The notes under the pieces: model-generated
Told to the model about the DNA's origin: nothing
The model's database searches: none
Seen by the model: the letters and a program-made list of their open reading frames with translations, nothing else
Translations under genes and position numbers: made by a program
Origin: Gossypium raimondii
Lineage: Eukaryota > Streptophyta > Magnoliopsida > Malvales > Malvaceae
Assembly (NCBI RefSeq): GCF_025698545.1
Contig: NC_068566.1
Span: forward strand, 1,843,362-1,907,361
Direction: 5' to 3'
Length of the DNA: 64,000 nt
Shown here: one piece after another, positions 47,496 through 60,062 of the stretch
How the letters are laid out: each line of letters opens with the position of its first letter
How positions within the stretch are numbered: position 1 is the stretch's first letter

Positions 47496-50335
47496 TGTAA
47501 CAGCCCGTTTCAGTGGTTTCGGGACCACGATTCCGACCAGAAAGTTAGTATTTTAATTTTTATTCAATGTTTGCAAGTATTTATTAGGGTTGTATTAAAA
47601 TTTGGTTAAGAAATTTTAATGTTTAATTAGTTAATTAATTAAAAAGGACTAAATCGTAAATGTTGCAAAAGTTAATTTCTATTAGAAACAGGGGTCGAAT
47701 GGCTATGGAATATTTAATTAATAAACTTAGATGGTAATTATATCATATATATATAGTGGACATTTTATGGACTCATGTTTATTATTTGTTAGTTAAAACA
47801 ATTAAGGATAAAATGGTAATATGATAATTAAATGAAAATTAAAACAAACAAAAGACTAAAAAAAGCTATCATCTTCTCAAATTGGTTTTTCTCACATCGA
47901 AATACCCTATAAGTAAGCTTGGGAGATTCGGTTCTTAATCTTGCTTGCATGTAAGTGATTTTAATTCCGTTTTTAGTAATTTTTATGTTTTTGTTATCGT
48001 ATTAGCTTAATCTCGCTAGCTTAAGGGTCAATTTCTGAAGTTGTTAAAAGTATAGGGACTTTCCATGGATGAAATTAAAGTGTTCTTGAAGTTAATGATA
48101 TATTATTAAGTTTGATTGTTAAATAGGATTATTTTGTAAAGTAGTTTTTGTTAATTTTAATGTTTAAGGATTAATTTGTTAAAATAGCAAAATTTATTGG
48201 TGTTAATGTGAAATTTTGATAAATATAGGCTGTTATGGAACCCTATGAAAACCGGCTAGCATGAAATTTTATTAATTGTGGCTAAATTGTAAGTTTCGAG
48301 TTTAGGGACTAAATTGCACATAAGTTAAAATGTTAGAGGTAATTTTGTAAATTCATATTAAAATGAGTTATAAGTTAGAATTAATAATATTAGACTATTT
48401 GAATTATTTAATTGAATGAAATTACTTTTTAGATAAAGAAAAGAATCATCCGGACTTGAATCGAGGGAAAGCGAAAGTCTCAGATTAGTTCTCAACTTTG
48501 TTGTAACAACTGTTGTAATCGAGGTAAGTTCGTATGAGTATTAAACTTATTAATTTTTGTTTGGATTGTATGTTAATTAATGTTATGTTAGGTATAATTT
48601 AAATTGATAATATTATGATGTTTTGGATATTTGACGGTTTAGTAGTCCCGTTTGAACCTTGTGGATACTTAGGATACAAATAACATGTCATTAGGGATAT
48701 ATGGTTTCAGTTGCTAGTCCCGGATGTCCTACCGATGGTTGAAAGCCAGCATTTGTTGCGGATTCTCTACAGCTCATGTGAGCAGCATTGTGTAGCTAAT
48801 ATCTTGACCCATAGCTCATGTGAGCAGGCCCATTTCACAGCTCGTGTAAGCATTATAGAGATGATTACAATTACATGAAAAGACACACTTTGTGTGAGCA
48901 ATTCCCGAGTATCCGGTGTTATTCTATGTTGTTCAACGGGCAAATTAAGGTTAAATGGAAAGGTACGAATATGAAACAATCTATGTTATTAAGCATATGA
49001 AATGGAAAGTATGATATGTGTAATTGGATTTGAAAGGGAACTAACTGAATATGTGATGGATGGTTTGTATATTGAGATTCATTTCATGAAATGGTCTATG
49101 AATTGGTTGAATTTATATGTTCATTATACACTTACTAACTTTGTGGAGTTGTGTGTATAGGATTGAAATGTATGCACTTGATTAAATGATTGAATCCATG
49201 CTTGAATGGTTAAAATATAACATATTCGGTAAATTTAAGTTCACATTATATGAGCTTACTAAGCTAATTTCTTATGTTAGTTGTTTATTGTTCTGTAGGT
49301 TATCGAAAACCTCAAATGGTTGGAACCTCATCGAAGCACGATCACACTATCCCTCTATCATTTTGGTAGTTTTTGGTTACCTTGGTACAAGGTTATAAAT
49401 GGCATGTAATAGGTGCTTTAGTTTAGCTTATTAACATGGTGTGTTTTGGTCTTGCTTGTATCTATTTATATATATATGGTTTGGTTTGGCTTGTAAATGT
49501 TTAAACTTATATGGTTATGGCCATTTTGGTTATGCTTTTAAAGTGGTAAGTTATGGTGGTGTAGTATGAGAATAAAATGGACTTTTTGGTATAAATGTTA
49601 TGTGTTTAAGGTGTAGAAATTGTAACTTTGTTCTTGAATTGAATTGGTGTATGAATTGAGGTGCCTTTTGATGGAATATTAGTTATACATAGGATGGATG
49701 AATATTTGGCATGTATTTGGTGTTTTAAATGTGCTTTTAACCATGTAAAATAGGCTAATTATGGTGTTTCTTGTTGTGGAAGAAATGGTGCTTGAATTAG
49801 ATTGTTTTAGGAGTTAAAATTGGAGCACACAGCTTGGGACACGGGCTGTCACACGGTTATGTGTCATTATTGTTTTAGGTGCAGGTTTCACACGGTCTGG
49901 CACACGGCCTACGACATAGCCGTGTGACCCAACATCAAATGCGCACACGATTTGGCATATTGCCTGCGACACGACCGTGTGGCCCTATTTCGAATACCCA
50001 TACGAGTTGGGACACGGTTGTGTGTCCAAACTTCAAATATCCATACGGTCTGGGCTATGTCACACGGCCGTGTGACCCTTGTTTCCAAAATTTTCAAGTT
50101 TTTCCAAAATTTTTTGACTTGTTTCGAATGGATCTCAGAAATTTCCCAAAATATTTTTAGGGCCCCGTGGGCTCGATTTAAGGCCTGTAAGTGTATTTTT
50201 ACCATGATTAGATGCAATTATTAAGTGTTCACATATAATTGTATAATTGATTCTGTTGTGAAGTTAGATGTTCTGCTTTGCTCGATAATACTCCATAATC
50301 CTATTCCAATGACAAAACGGGTTAAGGGTGTTATA
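47496..50335 (+). mobile_element. Solo LTR (gypsy, Del/Tekay-like) with target duplication GGGAG
   Basis: Starts TGTAACAGCCCG and ends GGGTTAAGGGTGTTATA (final CA mutated to TA). It is 2840 bp long and flanked by GGGAG at 47491-47495 and 50336-50340. It has short repeats around AGCTCATGTGAGCA (about 48770-48905), then TTCAACGGGCAAATT, then a run of CACACGG/CCGTGTG stretches (49850-50080). No gag or pol. Confidence 0.9.
49850..50085. repeat. CACACGG/CCGTGTG-rich block of the LTR
   Basis: At least six degenerate inverted motifs such as CACACGGCCGTGTGACCC and CACACGGTCTGG occur in about 230 bp. The same motif marks the LTRs at 1425, 11460-11545, 35515-35640 and 39540. It can form short hairpins on either strand. 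Confidence 0.7.
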
Positions 50336-50940
50336 GGGAGGGAAATGAATGATATAAATTAAAAACATGTTGTGTAAAAGCCCAAAGTATATAAGGACAA
50401 GTTTAATAGATTGGCTTTGGTGGAACAAGTTGTATTTGAGAATACGAGGAGTTTGGATTTTCCTTTGGAAGCCATGAAGGAAAATAAAAGAAATTTGCTT
50501 AGAAAAAAAAGGAAAGGTAAGGAGTAGAAAAGGGTTTTGAGGAAGGGGTATTAGTGGGAAATCCAACGTATGGTAGTTTGTAGGATGGGAGGATACGAGA
50601 GAAGATAGGAAGAGAACAAAGGTGAAGTTGCGAAATGAATTAGAAACAGGTTGTGGTAGCTAACCTCTAACAACTACAAGGGATAAATTATTACAATATC
50701 ATGGAGCTGTCAAGGGGCTCGCTCAACCTTGATAGTTCAAGCTCCTTTGAAATATGATTCAGGGATGATTTTCCTTACGGAGACTAAAAATAGTAATAAT
50801 AAAATGGAGAAAATAGGTTGAGTGGTGAGAAGACTTAAGGTGATTGGAAGATAAGATCTGTAATAAAAGATATAAAGGAGTTGTCAATGTTGATTCCTTA
50901 CAAGAAATTGAGGTTGGTTTCAAGAAATGCCAAAAGTAGG

Positions 50941-53250
50941 GATGAAGCTAGAAATTTACTTTAGGGATGCCAGAGATGAATCATAAATTTCTAGGGGAAC
51001 TGAAGTGCAATTTTACCATTATATTAACTTGTAATTTCGTAAACTTCAAAGGGATTGAAAGACATATTTATTGCTTACCCCCTTATCTATGCCCCTACCA
51101 ACAAGGCAATTGACTGAGTGGCTACCATGTCCTGAAAGGCATGTTGCATGAGGGATGGATTAAGTTTCTCAATCTTCCCTGGTTAACAGTTTAAACAAAG
51201 ATGGTTTGCATGTCCCTCCTTATTATTCTACATTTAGGCTTCAATTGATTTGAGTAATTGTTGTATTGATCTCATATATATCAATCAAAGTTTGGTATGT
51301 GTTGGATTGTTGAGGAGTATTGTTGATGTTTCATTTTGACGTTGCATAGTTTATATTACAAGTGCTTTTGTCATGTTGAGTTGTTCCGCTTGAAAAATAG
51401 AAGGATTTGGATAAAATATGATGGCCAAAAAATAAGCTCGGGTAAAATTTAAGGCCCGTTTTCTATATGGGTCAGGCCTTGGGCAAGATTTTTTGCCTGA
51501 GCCCGACCCGAATGTTATATTAATTATATATGTTAAATAATAATTGTATATATTTATATTTATATTTATATTTATATTTATATTTATATTAAATCACTAA
51601 TCCGATAATAATTAAACCCATTACCCAAGACATAAAAATAACTTACCCAACAAAATAACCCAGCCCAAAATATAAAATTTTAAAATTTATATTTAATAAA
51701 ATAAAAAAATTATTATATTTATGGTAGTGTTTTTTAATATAAATTCTTTTTAATATGTTAGAAAACTTTTATTTAAACTTTTTTTAGTGCATTAGTGTAT
51801 TATATTTTAAATAAAATTAATCTAAAAAAATCAAATATGGGTGCCCCGGATTTATCTTTCTAAATTGGGACAAACTTTGGGCAAAAAAATAAATCCATTT
51901 TTCGGGCCGGGCCAAACCCGAACTTAAAAAATTATCTAAATATCTTACATAAATCCAACCCAAACCCAAACTCGCCATGCCCACTCCATTTAACACCTCT
52001 AATTGACGGTGTCACAAGTGTGTGTAATTCTGGTGTATACTATTTTGATATGAAATAGGACAATAAAAAATTCAGCATTAGTCATAGAAAGATTTGATTG
52101 ATTATCATGCTTTAAGGATCTAATTAAAACATTTTAAAATTTCAACGATACTTTAAGAATATTAGGTGGATTAAACTTTTCCTATACTTTTTCAAAGGAT
52201 GTTCCGGTTGCTTTCTTTATCAGCAAGCCTGAATATCTTAATAATTTATGACTGTCAGTTTTTTCAAATGGTTAAGAAGTTCAATCTATACCAAATAAAT
52301 TCAGACAAAAATTAAGGTCATATAGTAATTACAAGATGTAATTATTACAACTTCTAACATGTTGTGTAGGATAACGTAAAGTGGACGATAAAGTTTTCTG
52401 GTGGCCCAGGCCCAGATGTTGGAATTTAATTACAAATCAATTTGACTTTCTACTCTGGGTTTTTTTTTTCTTTGTCAAACTTGGACTAATAAAAACAAAT
52501 ATTTAAATATCATGCCACTTGTATTTATGTAAGTGGACTATTATTAATTAACGGTTTTCTGATTTAATAAAAGTAGGTGGCTGGTTAAAGGGATAGATTT
52601 TCAAATTAATACCAATTTTGATTTAATTTATAATGGAATAAACACAATTTTTTATGAGTAGGACAAAGGGAACTTGTGATTTGATGCATAAGACACAACT
52701 TGATACATATAATTCACTTGTATTCTACTTAAATTCACATTAGAATTACGTGTATTCGTAAAGTCCAATCAATAAACTATGCTACAAGTTTGATCAATTA
52801 AGCAGCTTAATTTCACATTATAAACTCATAGATATATTATGTGTGTATTTTCCAGGTTCCCACTTCAACGATATTTATAATTTATAATATTGTATGTATA
52901 AAAACAATTTATCACATGGGTCATGCACGTGCAAAATATTATAATTTAATTATAATGTTTGGATTTTCTATTTTAAATTAATTTTGATAGACTCAATCAA
53001 CTTTTAGAGCAAGGAATTGTTCACGTACGTGAAGTACTGTTTCGGGTGCTAATTAATTAATTATTTGAGAGTTTGGTTAAACGTTTTCACCTTTCTTTTT
53101 TATGATTGAATTTTCTCACATGGAATTTAGGTCTTCATTAAGTAAATATCTTTGATGGAGTGAATTTAATATTAAAATTCTAGGTAGTTAAGTAAATTTG
53201 AAAGATAAGAAGACATGAACCGTTCAAAGTTTTTCTGTTGAGGGGGATTC
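50941..53250. other. Intergenic repeats incl. GGCCCG-rich MITE-like element
   Basis: Bases 50941-51075 are a degenerate dispersed repeat. Bases about 51421-52005 contain AAGGCCCG near the left and CGGGCCGGGCC near the right, and end with TTTAACACCTCTAATT. That is the style of plant hAT-type MITEs with a GAGGTGTT terminus, but the left terminus is not clear. A (TTTATA)n microsatellite lies at 51549-51596. No gene is seen up to 53250. Confidence 0.35.
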
Positions 53251-53254
53251 GACC

Positions 53255-53720
53255 CTAACAATGATAAAGTATTATTTGGCGTTGAAGTTGTCTTTTGATT
53301 TTACAGAGTTTGAGTGTCTTAATATGTTTGTTGGAGAAATCCTTGGTTGGTAAAAGTCCCGCAAGGCTTAGAGAGGAAATATCAGTATTATGTGTAATAT
53401 TAATTATGTATGCCATCTGTGCGCAAGGGACTTGAACGTTCAACCTAAGACATGTAGGCCACATACTTACGAGGTAAAAGTACCATGAAAGGTCAGATTG
53501 CATTTTACTTATTTCAAAGAAGAAATCGGTCCTTTTTGTTAAAAATTGGTGTGACTGATGAAATAACACGTGCACTTTATGCTAATGTACAATACCTGAT
53601 TTTTAATAGTACAAATTGATGAAAAATTGAACAGAATGATCAATTTGCTTTTTGGTCTAATTTGTCTAATTTTTTTGATAGAAAAATAAAATACAATTCA
53701 ACTTTTAGTAAAAGGCCTTT
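53255..53720. repeat. Degenerate dispersed repeat (cotton-type)
   Basis: Contains GGTAAAAGTACCATGAAAGG, then CAGATTGCATTTTACT and TGATCAATTTGCT, an order I associate with a repeat found widely in cotton intergenic DNA. The 106-aa minus-strand frame across it has no recognisable domain and is not called as a gene. AT-rich DNA to 54330 shows nothing further. Confidence 0.4.
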
Positions 53721-54333
53721 ATAGCAATTTTACCACAAGTACAATATTCCAGCCAAACATCGCTTCTCATCCTTGAAAAAGTAAATAAAGTATAAACCTT
53801 TTCCTTCCTAGTATTCTAATATTATCAATTTAAATAAATTTTATATTGAATGTCTTTATATATATCGTGTTGACTAATGTGTAACAATTAAACAATCATC
53901 ATTTTTTTTCAATTTTCGCCATTAAAAACCCCACAACTCAAGCAAGCATCAGCATGAGATAAACAACCTTATTATTTATGGCACTAACATCACAGATTTT
54001 TATTTTAATGTTTGTTTCTCTTTGTTTTCTACGAAGTGACAAATTGTCAAAGACGTAACGTACTAAACTGTGTTGATGAAGAATCAAACATTTCAGACTT
54101 GGAGATTGGAATAGGTTAGGTATTTTATCAGTCGACTATATATATATGGTTGAATTAAGATAAAATTTATATATATCATACTATATATTATATATCAAAA
54201 CTAATTCATAATTTTAAAATTTTTATCTTTTAATGAGTAAAAAAAGTGCACATTGCTTGGGCATTTAGAAATGATAGATCAGACACAGACCGATAAAAAT
54301 GATGGAATGTGCTACCAAATAGCAATATCGGAG

Positions 54334-54702
54334 TAAATTTTAAAATTATACATTAACTTTGATTTAATATACAACTATATACATAAACTGTAATTTAGTA
54401 CAATTATATACGTGAAACTTTATTTTTGGTTCAAATGTATACTTGAATTTTAATTTTAATTTAATCATACACATTTAAAAATTAAATACATCAAATTATT
54501 TTTATATTAGATAAATATAATTATTTTGTGTATGCAATATATAAACATAAAATAATGTTATAATAATAATCGTGTTAATAATTTACAAAGAATGGATTAA
54601 ATCAAAATTTCATGTATAAAATTGTACAAAATCAAAGTTCGTATATACAATTACACATTAAATCATGGTTCATGTATAGTTTTCATATTTATCTCTTAAA
54701 TA
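54334..54702. mobile_element. MITE with long terminal inverted repeats (about 100 bp arms)
   Basis: The left arm (54334 to about 54435) contains ATTATACATTAACTTTGATT, and the right arm (about 54590-54702) carries its diverged complement (AATCATGGTTCATGTATAG). The arms pair over roughly 100 bp with mismatches around a loop of about 150 bp. It is non-coding. No clear target duplication could be read. Confidence 0.55.
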
Positions 54703-56815
54703 AAAGATGTGCCTGATATTAAGAGATGATTAAATGAGATACAATTAAACCATTCTCCACTTTAAAAAATTGGATTAATTACAACAAACATTGCCAAACT
54801 ATTATCTAAAGTGATTCTTAAACTTTGAAATGTTTTAATTGAGTCCTTTATGCATTAATGTTACATTAATTAGATAGGTGTTAAATTTCAATTCAAATAT
54901 GACATGGAGAATATTTAAAATATGTGAAAAAATTGTAAATATATGTAAATTTAATGTGTTAAAAAACAAATATTATGAATAAAATTTAGGAGGAATATTT
55001 CATTTTTTAACACGTCAATTCCAAGTTGTCTAGACAATAGGTATTTGCTTAAGGGCTAAGCTGATTGAAAGCAGAGGTGAAATTAGAAAATTTTTTTAAG
55101 AGGGGCCAAAATTGAATTATAAATTTTTTGAAAGGTCAAAAATATAATTTTATCATGTATTAGTTTATAATTTCATCATTTTCTTAAAATGACTAAATAG
55201 ATTTTTTTCATTTTTGGGGGCTAAAATACAGTTTTACCATATATACCTTTATAGTTTAATAACTAACTTAAAATACGTTTAGTGCAATTAACCCAAAAAA
55301 TTTTAGTTTGAAAACTAGGGGCTCGACTTTAGCTGCTTACTATTTTCCCCCCACACTTTAAAAGGTTGTTTTCGGCTACTCCATACTGAAATAAGAAAAA
55401 GATCAAAGACATTTGTTCCCTTATAAAGTCTTTGTGGACCAAGATATGACAAAGAAATGTAGAATTTTTTGGTTTCTAACTCACTCTGCTTTCGCATATT
55501 CCTTTGTCTTCATCTACCAAGTTGGAGCCACCCATCTTATAAGAAACTTGAAATTAAGCCATACACACGTTTTTGAACCATAGAGAATAATTATCACAAC
55601 ACCATTTCGGCTGGCAGAGTAGTGTTGGGTTTGAATAAATAATATATATATATATATATCCAAAAGATATGAAATTTGTAGAAAATTCTTAAAGATGCAA
55701 AATGAAAAAAAAAAGAAATAGGGAGAAAAAAGGAGGCGGATTAGAAGATTTGATGCCCCCACGTGCATGGCGGGCGCCGTCCATGACGTTATCCATTAAA
55801 ATGGGTATCTCAATTACGTTGTTTACTTGCTAATATTGTTGCTATTTGCTTGAAAAAAATACAATCTTTAAGTACTTAACAATCATTAAGGTATCTGTCA
55901 GTCATGTATTTAGCCGGGAGTGCTTGTAGTTATGATCACATATTGTATTTAGCCGGGATTGTTTATAGTTATTATCAGATATTGAATTAAGCACGTCCAT
56001 CTTGTTTTCTCGATTGGGTTTCATAGCGTAAAAAGGAGAAGAAAAGTCCATCTTGTTCCCATGTACCATAGGATTCTGACTTTTCTTATGTCCATTTTTG
56101 AAATTTAGAGCCATGGGTGCAACATATTACTAGTGTCATAAGACTAGAACTTAAGTTTAGTAATTCGCACGGTTTTAGGCAACTTTTTTTTTTTTAATTC
56201 AAATCCGTTTAAGTCAACCTAATTGAAATAACTTAAAAGTCACAAGAAAATAATACATACAAAATGTTTGAATAAATGTTTTCAATTATATTCTTTAATC
56301 CAAGAATAAGTGTTCTTCTAGATTTAACGATACATATCAAATTACATCAACGATTGAAATTAGTTCCCCTACAGTAAGAAAATCCTAAGAGATTTAAACT
56401 CTATACATTTTATCCTTTAAGATTTACAATAATTATCCTAATAAAAATATAATTTATTGGAGTGTTTACAATTTAACTGGAATTTAAAGAAATGAAGTTT
56501 GAATCTATTCTAAACAATGAGCGAATCTTGTCGGACCAAATAATCCCAATAAACAAGAAAATCAAAATGTGCCTTAGTTGCGGGTTGTTTTGCACCACCT
56601 GTAGGCAAATCTGATTATTGTTTTGTTGGATTGAACAGTGAGCCCGTCCACATAGCACGTTTTGCTGTTAAAATAATAAATACAAATATTTTTATTTAAA
56701 TTTAAAATATATAGATATTAATATATGCTTTTTTATTATATTTTTATTATTTCTAAATAATAAAATAAATTAAAACCCAAATTCAATCCATAAACATTTT
56801 TAGATATGAATATAA
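54703..56815. other. Intergenic DNA with a small GC-rich island
   Basis: AT-rich. Bases 55070-55260 are a degenerate copy of the dispersed repeat also seen near 50941. Bases 55754-55789 form a GC-rich island with CACGTG and TGACG. An imperfect tandem duplication around TATTTAGCCGGGA lies at 55906-55965. Minus-strand frames at 55315-55768 and 55902-56114 have no recognisable domain. Confidence 0.4.
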
Positions 56816-57256
56816 GCATATTGGTCGGGATGGATTTCTCGTAATGGGAAAGTGTTTGAAGGTAAGGTTATAACACTTGACTCATTAATTTACCAAACAA
56901 AATTGAGATTGTTTGTATGGGCGAGAGTGGTCTGTGAGAAATGTATTTTCACGGAGAGTGATTGGTGGGGGTGGCCAAGGAAGAGCAATTTGGTTAAAAG
57001 AGTGGGGAATGTGCGGATTATGGATTGGGAACCACCTCATTGTGGTTGGATGAAATTTAATGTGGTCGGGGTTTCTTTGGATGAAAGAGCAGGCTACGGG
57101 GGGGTTGCGGGACGAGAAAGAGGTTGTTTCAGCTCTATTTTCAGGTAACTGTGCAATGGGGGGTTTGGAAATGGTGGTACTGATGGCTACAAAAGTAGCA
57201 ATAGAGATGTTTTCAAGTTTGTTTCATAAGGTGCAACTTCCTTTTATTATAGAGTT

Positions 57257-59626
57257 TGTTGAATATGACTCCTATTTCAGTCAAATTTGAGAAATAATAT
57301 TTCAGTTAAACTCTGTTTATTTGTTTCAATCAAACTCAGATTAGTCTAGATTATTTTGTTATTATTTGACCTATGAATTTAACTTATAAATAGGCTCTTT
57401 TACAACCTTAGAAAATACACTCATTAGAGATTAGAACTCATAACACATTTAGAGAAATTTGTGTTTACGTTTTGAGGGTTCTTTGTTTTCAAGTTTTCGG
57501 GGTTTAGTTTTTATCTCCATCTTTTGTACTCTTCGTTCTTTTTCCATTATAACAAAATTATCTTTGCCCGTGGTTTTTTTATCCTCTTTGGAGGGGTTTT
57601 TCCATGTTAAATTTGTTTGTTCAATTTCTCAATTTATTCAGTTATTTTTTTACTTGTTACTTAATCGAGTCGATCCCAACAAGTGGTATCAGAGCTAGTT
57701 TAATTTTCATAGATCAACCATTTCAGAGATAACAGCAACTAGGTTTGAAATTGAGAAGTTCGATGGTGAGACAAATTTTAACCTGTAGCAAGTTCAGATG
57801 ATGACAATTCTAGTTCAAACCGACTTGAAAAGGTTGTTATTGGGAAAAAGCTTGAGAATCGAAATCAAATAGAATGAGAAGAGCTTAATGAAAAGGCCTT
57901 GTCTGCAATCCAGTTGTGCCTCGCGAATACGATATTGCAGGAGGTATTGATGGAGAAGACCTCATCCGCCTTGTGGAAAAGGTTAGAAACTCTTTATGCG
58001 ACTAAGTCTTTGGCTAACCGTTTAGTGTTGAAACAAAGTCTATTTACGTTTCGCATGAATGAAGGTGAGCTTCTTAGAGATCGCACCAGTCAATTCATTA
58101 CTTTTTTAAATGATTTAAATAATGTTAAGGTTCATATTGACGGTGAAGATCAGGCTATGCAATTATTGTGCTCTTTACCCCATTCATACAAGTCTTTCAG
58201 GGAGACCCAGATTTATAGCAGAGACAAACTCTTGTTCGAAGATGTGAAGGGTCATTTGTTGAGTAAAGACAAACTCGACAATGAGTTTGATTTGGATAGC
58301 AAGGCAGATAGACAAGCTTCCGTTTTGGTAGCATCAAAGAAACGAGACAAAAGGTGTCGCTATTGTAAAAAGTGAGGTAACGTCAAAACAGATTGTTATA
58401 AACTGCGAAATAAAAGAGCTACTGAGAGTAACGAGGAAGATGTAGTTGGTGCTAATTTGGCCAATGAAAGCGGTGATGATTTCTTGTTAGTGTCAACGAG
58501 TGATAACTCCAAGCTCACATCCGAGTGGATCCTAGATTCGAGATTTCCTTTCCACATGTGTCCCAATAGAGATGGTTCTCCATATATAGTTCGGTTGAAG
58601 GTGGAGTTATGTGCATAGGAAATGATTTATCTAGTAAGGTAATTGGTATTGGTACTGTTAAAATTAGGATACACGATAGGACGATTAGGACACTCTCAGA
58701 TGTCAGGTATGTACCTGATTTACAAAAGAATCTCATCTCTTTGAGTATTTTAGACTTGAAAGGATGCAGAATCAACATCGAATCGAGTGACATTAAAGTA
58801 TATCGTGGAACTCTTTTTTTGTTAAAAGGTAAAAGAACCGACAGTCTTTATATTCTGAAAGGTTCTACAGTGACCGGTGAAATCGGATGTCCCTCGTCCA
58901 TTACGGAGTCGAATTCAACTCGTTTGGAGCGAAGACAACTTGGTCATAGGAGGGAAAAATGTACGACTGTTTCGTTGAGGAGAGATTCTTTTTTGGATGT
59001 AGGTTTTGAAAAGTTAGGGCACTATGTTCGTAAAAATCAGACTTGGGTTAAATTTAATTCGACAGTGTACAAGTCGAAGGCTAGAAGTTTTCCAATTTTT
59101 AAGCACAGATTCGACTAAATTAATTCTCTGCATAGTTCAAGATAGGCCTGTGGCGGGCTTTGACAAAGATGACATTGTGGAAATATGAGTCAAGGTGGAG
59201 ATTTGTTGAGTATGACTCCTATTTCAGTCAAATTTGAGAAATAATCTTTCAGTTAAACTCTGTTTATTTGTTTCAATCAAACTCTGATTAGTCTAGATTA
59301 TTTTATTATTATTTGACCTATGAATTTAGTCTATAAATAGGTTTTTTTACAACTTTAGAAAATACACCCATCAGAGATTAGAACTCATAACACATTTAGA
59401 GAATTTTTTGTTTACGTTTTGAAGGTTCTTTGTTTTTTGGTTTTCGGGGTTTAGTTTTTATCTCCATTTTTTGTACTCTTCGTTCTTTTGCCATTATAAT
59501 AAAATTATCTTTACCCGTGATTTTTTATCCTCTTTGGAGGGGTTTTTCCACGTTAAATTTATTTGTTCAATTTTTCAATTTATTCCGCTATTTTTTACTT
59601 GTTGCTTAATCGGGTCGATCTCAACA
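57257..59626 (+). mobile_element. Short Copia LTR retrotransposon (2370 bp) with both LTRs
   Basis: LTRs at 57257-57681 (425 bp) and 59204-59626 (423 bp), both TGTTGA to CAACA, with about 30 differences counted by eye. Target duplication GAGTT lies at 57252-57256 and 59627-59631. The primer binding site TGGTATCAGAGC (initiator Met tRNA type) starts at 57684, and a purine-rich tract lies before 59204. Only 1.5 kb of internal region is left, ending soon after the gag-pre-integrase region. Most of integrase and all of reverse transcriptase and RNase H are missing. Confidence 0.92.
57720..59118 (+). pseudogene. Copia gag-protease-preintegrase remnant
   Basis: The best-preserved frame, 57899-58375, matches the UBN2-type Copia gag region (LWKRLETLYATKSLANRL, LLCSLPHSYKSFRET). 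Upstream there is a stop and a frameshift near 57787-57890. The CCHC zinc knuckle CRYCKK is cut by TGA at 58373 and its His position reads Asn. The protease motif, usually DSG, reads DSR near 58535. Bases 58609-59118 are the gag-pre-integrase region (RYVPDLQKNLISLS, LYILKGST, RQLGHRREK), which loses similarity before the integrase core. No functional product is expected. Confidence 0.85.
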
Positions 59627-60062
59627 GAGTTTGATTTGAATACGGTCTCGAATTGGTTGAAATATAGAAGTATTCGTCCATGGTCGCTAAGGAAGCTGTT
59701 TGCGGAAATTGAAGATGGATATAGACATATTGCTGAAATCTAGTTTGCAGTCACTAATCATAAAAAGAATGGAATGGCGGAAACTCTAGCAAAGGTAGGC
59801 ATGTCAAGGAAAAACTTCTTTAAAGCTGCTTGGCGATTTGCTGCTGAAGCAGAGTGGATGATGCTGGGATGGTCTGCTGTTTTCTGCAGCAGAGTCCAAT
59901 GGGGAAGTCTGTTGTTGAAGCTGTTTTTGTCTGCTAAGTAGTATTTGCTAGGCTATTTTATTTTATTCATATTTTTATAACTGTAATTGAAGTTGTTTGG
60001 GTTGTTCTCAACAATCCTTTTTGTATTTCACTGACTTTGCAATATATATATATATAAAAAAG

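Larger units (their letters stand above)
46741..50940 (+). mobile_element. Degenerate LINE remnant, split by a solo LTR
   Basis: Purine-rich sequence before 47490 continues at 50341 after the LTR. At about 50699-50830 one frame reads SWSCQGAR, then GMIFLTETKNSNNKMEKIG and a stop. This resembles the start of plant L1-type endonuclease domains (SWNCRGLG ... FLTETK). The endonuclease breaks off soon after, and no reverse transcriptase is present in this piece. The left limit is uncertain. Confidence 0.5.
56816..60062 (+). mobile_element. LINE 3' remnant with RNase H domain, split by Copia element
   Basis: Left part (56816-57256) encodes a stretch with WISRNGKVFEGK, PPHCGWMKFNVVGVS and AGYGGV, then a frameshift into VVSALFSGNCAMGGLE. 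The right part (59632-59820) continues with FDLNTVSNWLKYRSIRPWSL, EIEDG, a stop, and NHKKNGMAETLAKVG. This order is that of the RNase H domain in plant LINE-type proteins. The first catalytic Asp (usual FNVDG) reads Val, while the later D in EFD is kept. The 3' end fades into a (TA)n/A tract near 60040-60062. Dead by missense, frameshift, stop and insertion. Confidence 0.6.

Noticed and set aside
49909..50217. Frames on both strands rich in His/Arg/Thr over the CACACGG block
   Set aside because: Produced by the CACACGG/CCGTGTG repeats of the LTR.
53255..53575. 106-aa minus-strand frame
   Set aside because: Overlaps a degenerate dispersed repeat, has no recognisable domain, and has no promoter or intron signals that I could see.
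57684..57695. tRNA-like match TGGTATCAGAGC
   Set aside because: It is the retrotransposon primer binding site complementary to initiator Met tRNA, not a tRNA gene. No tRNA gene was recognised in the window.
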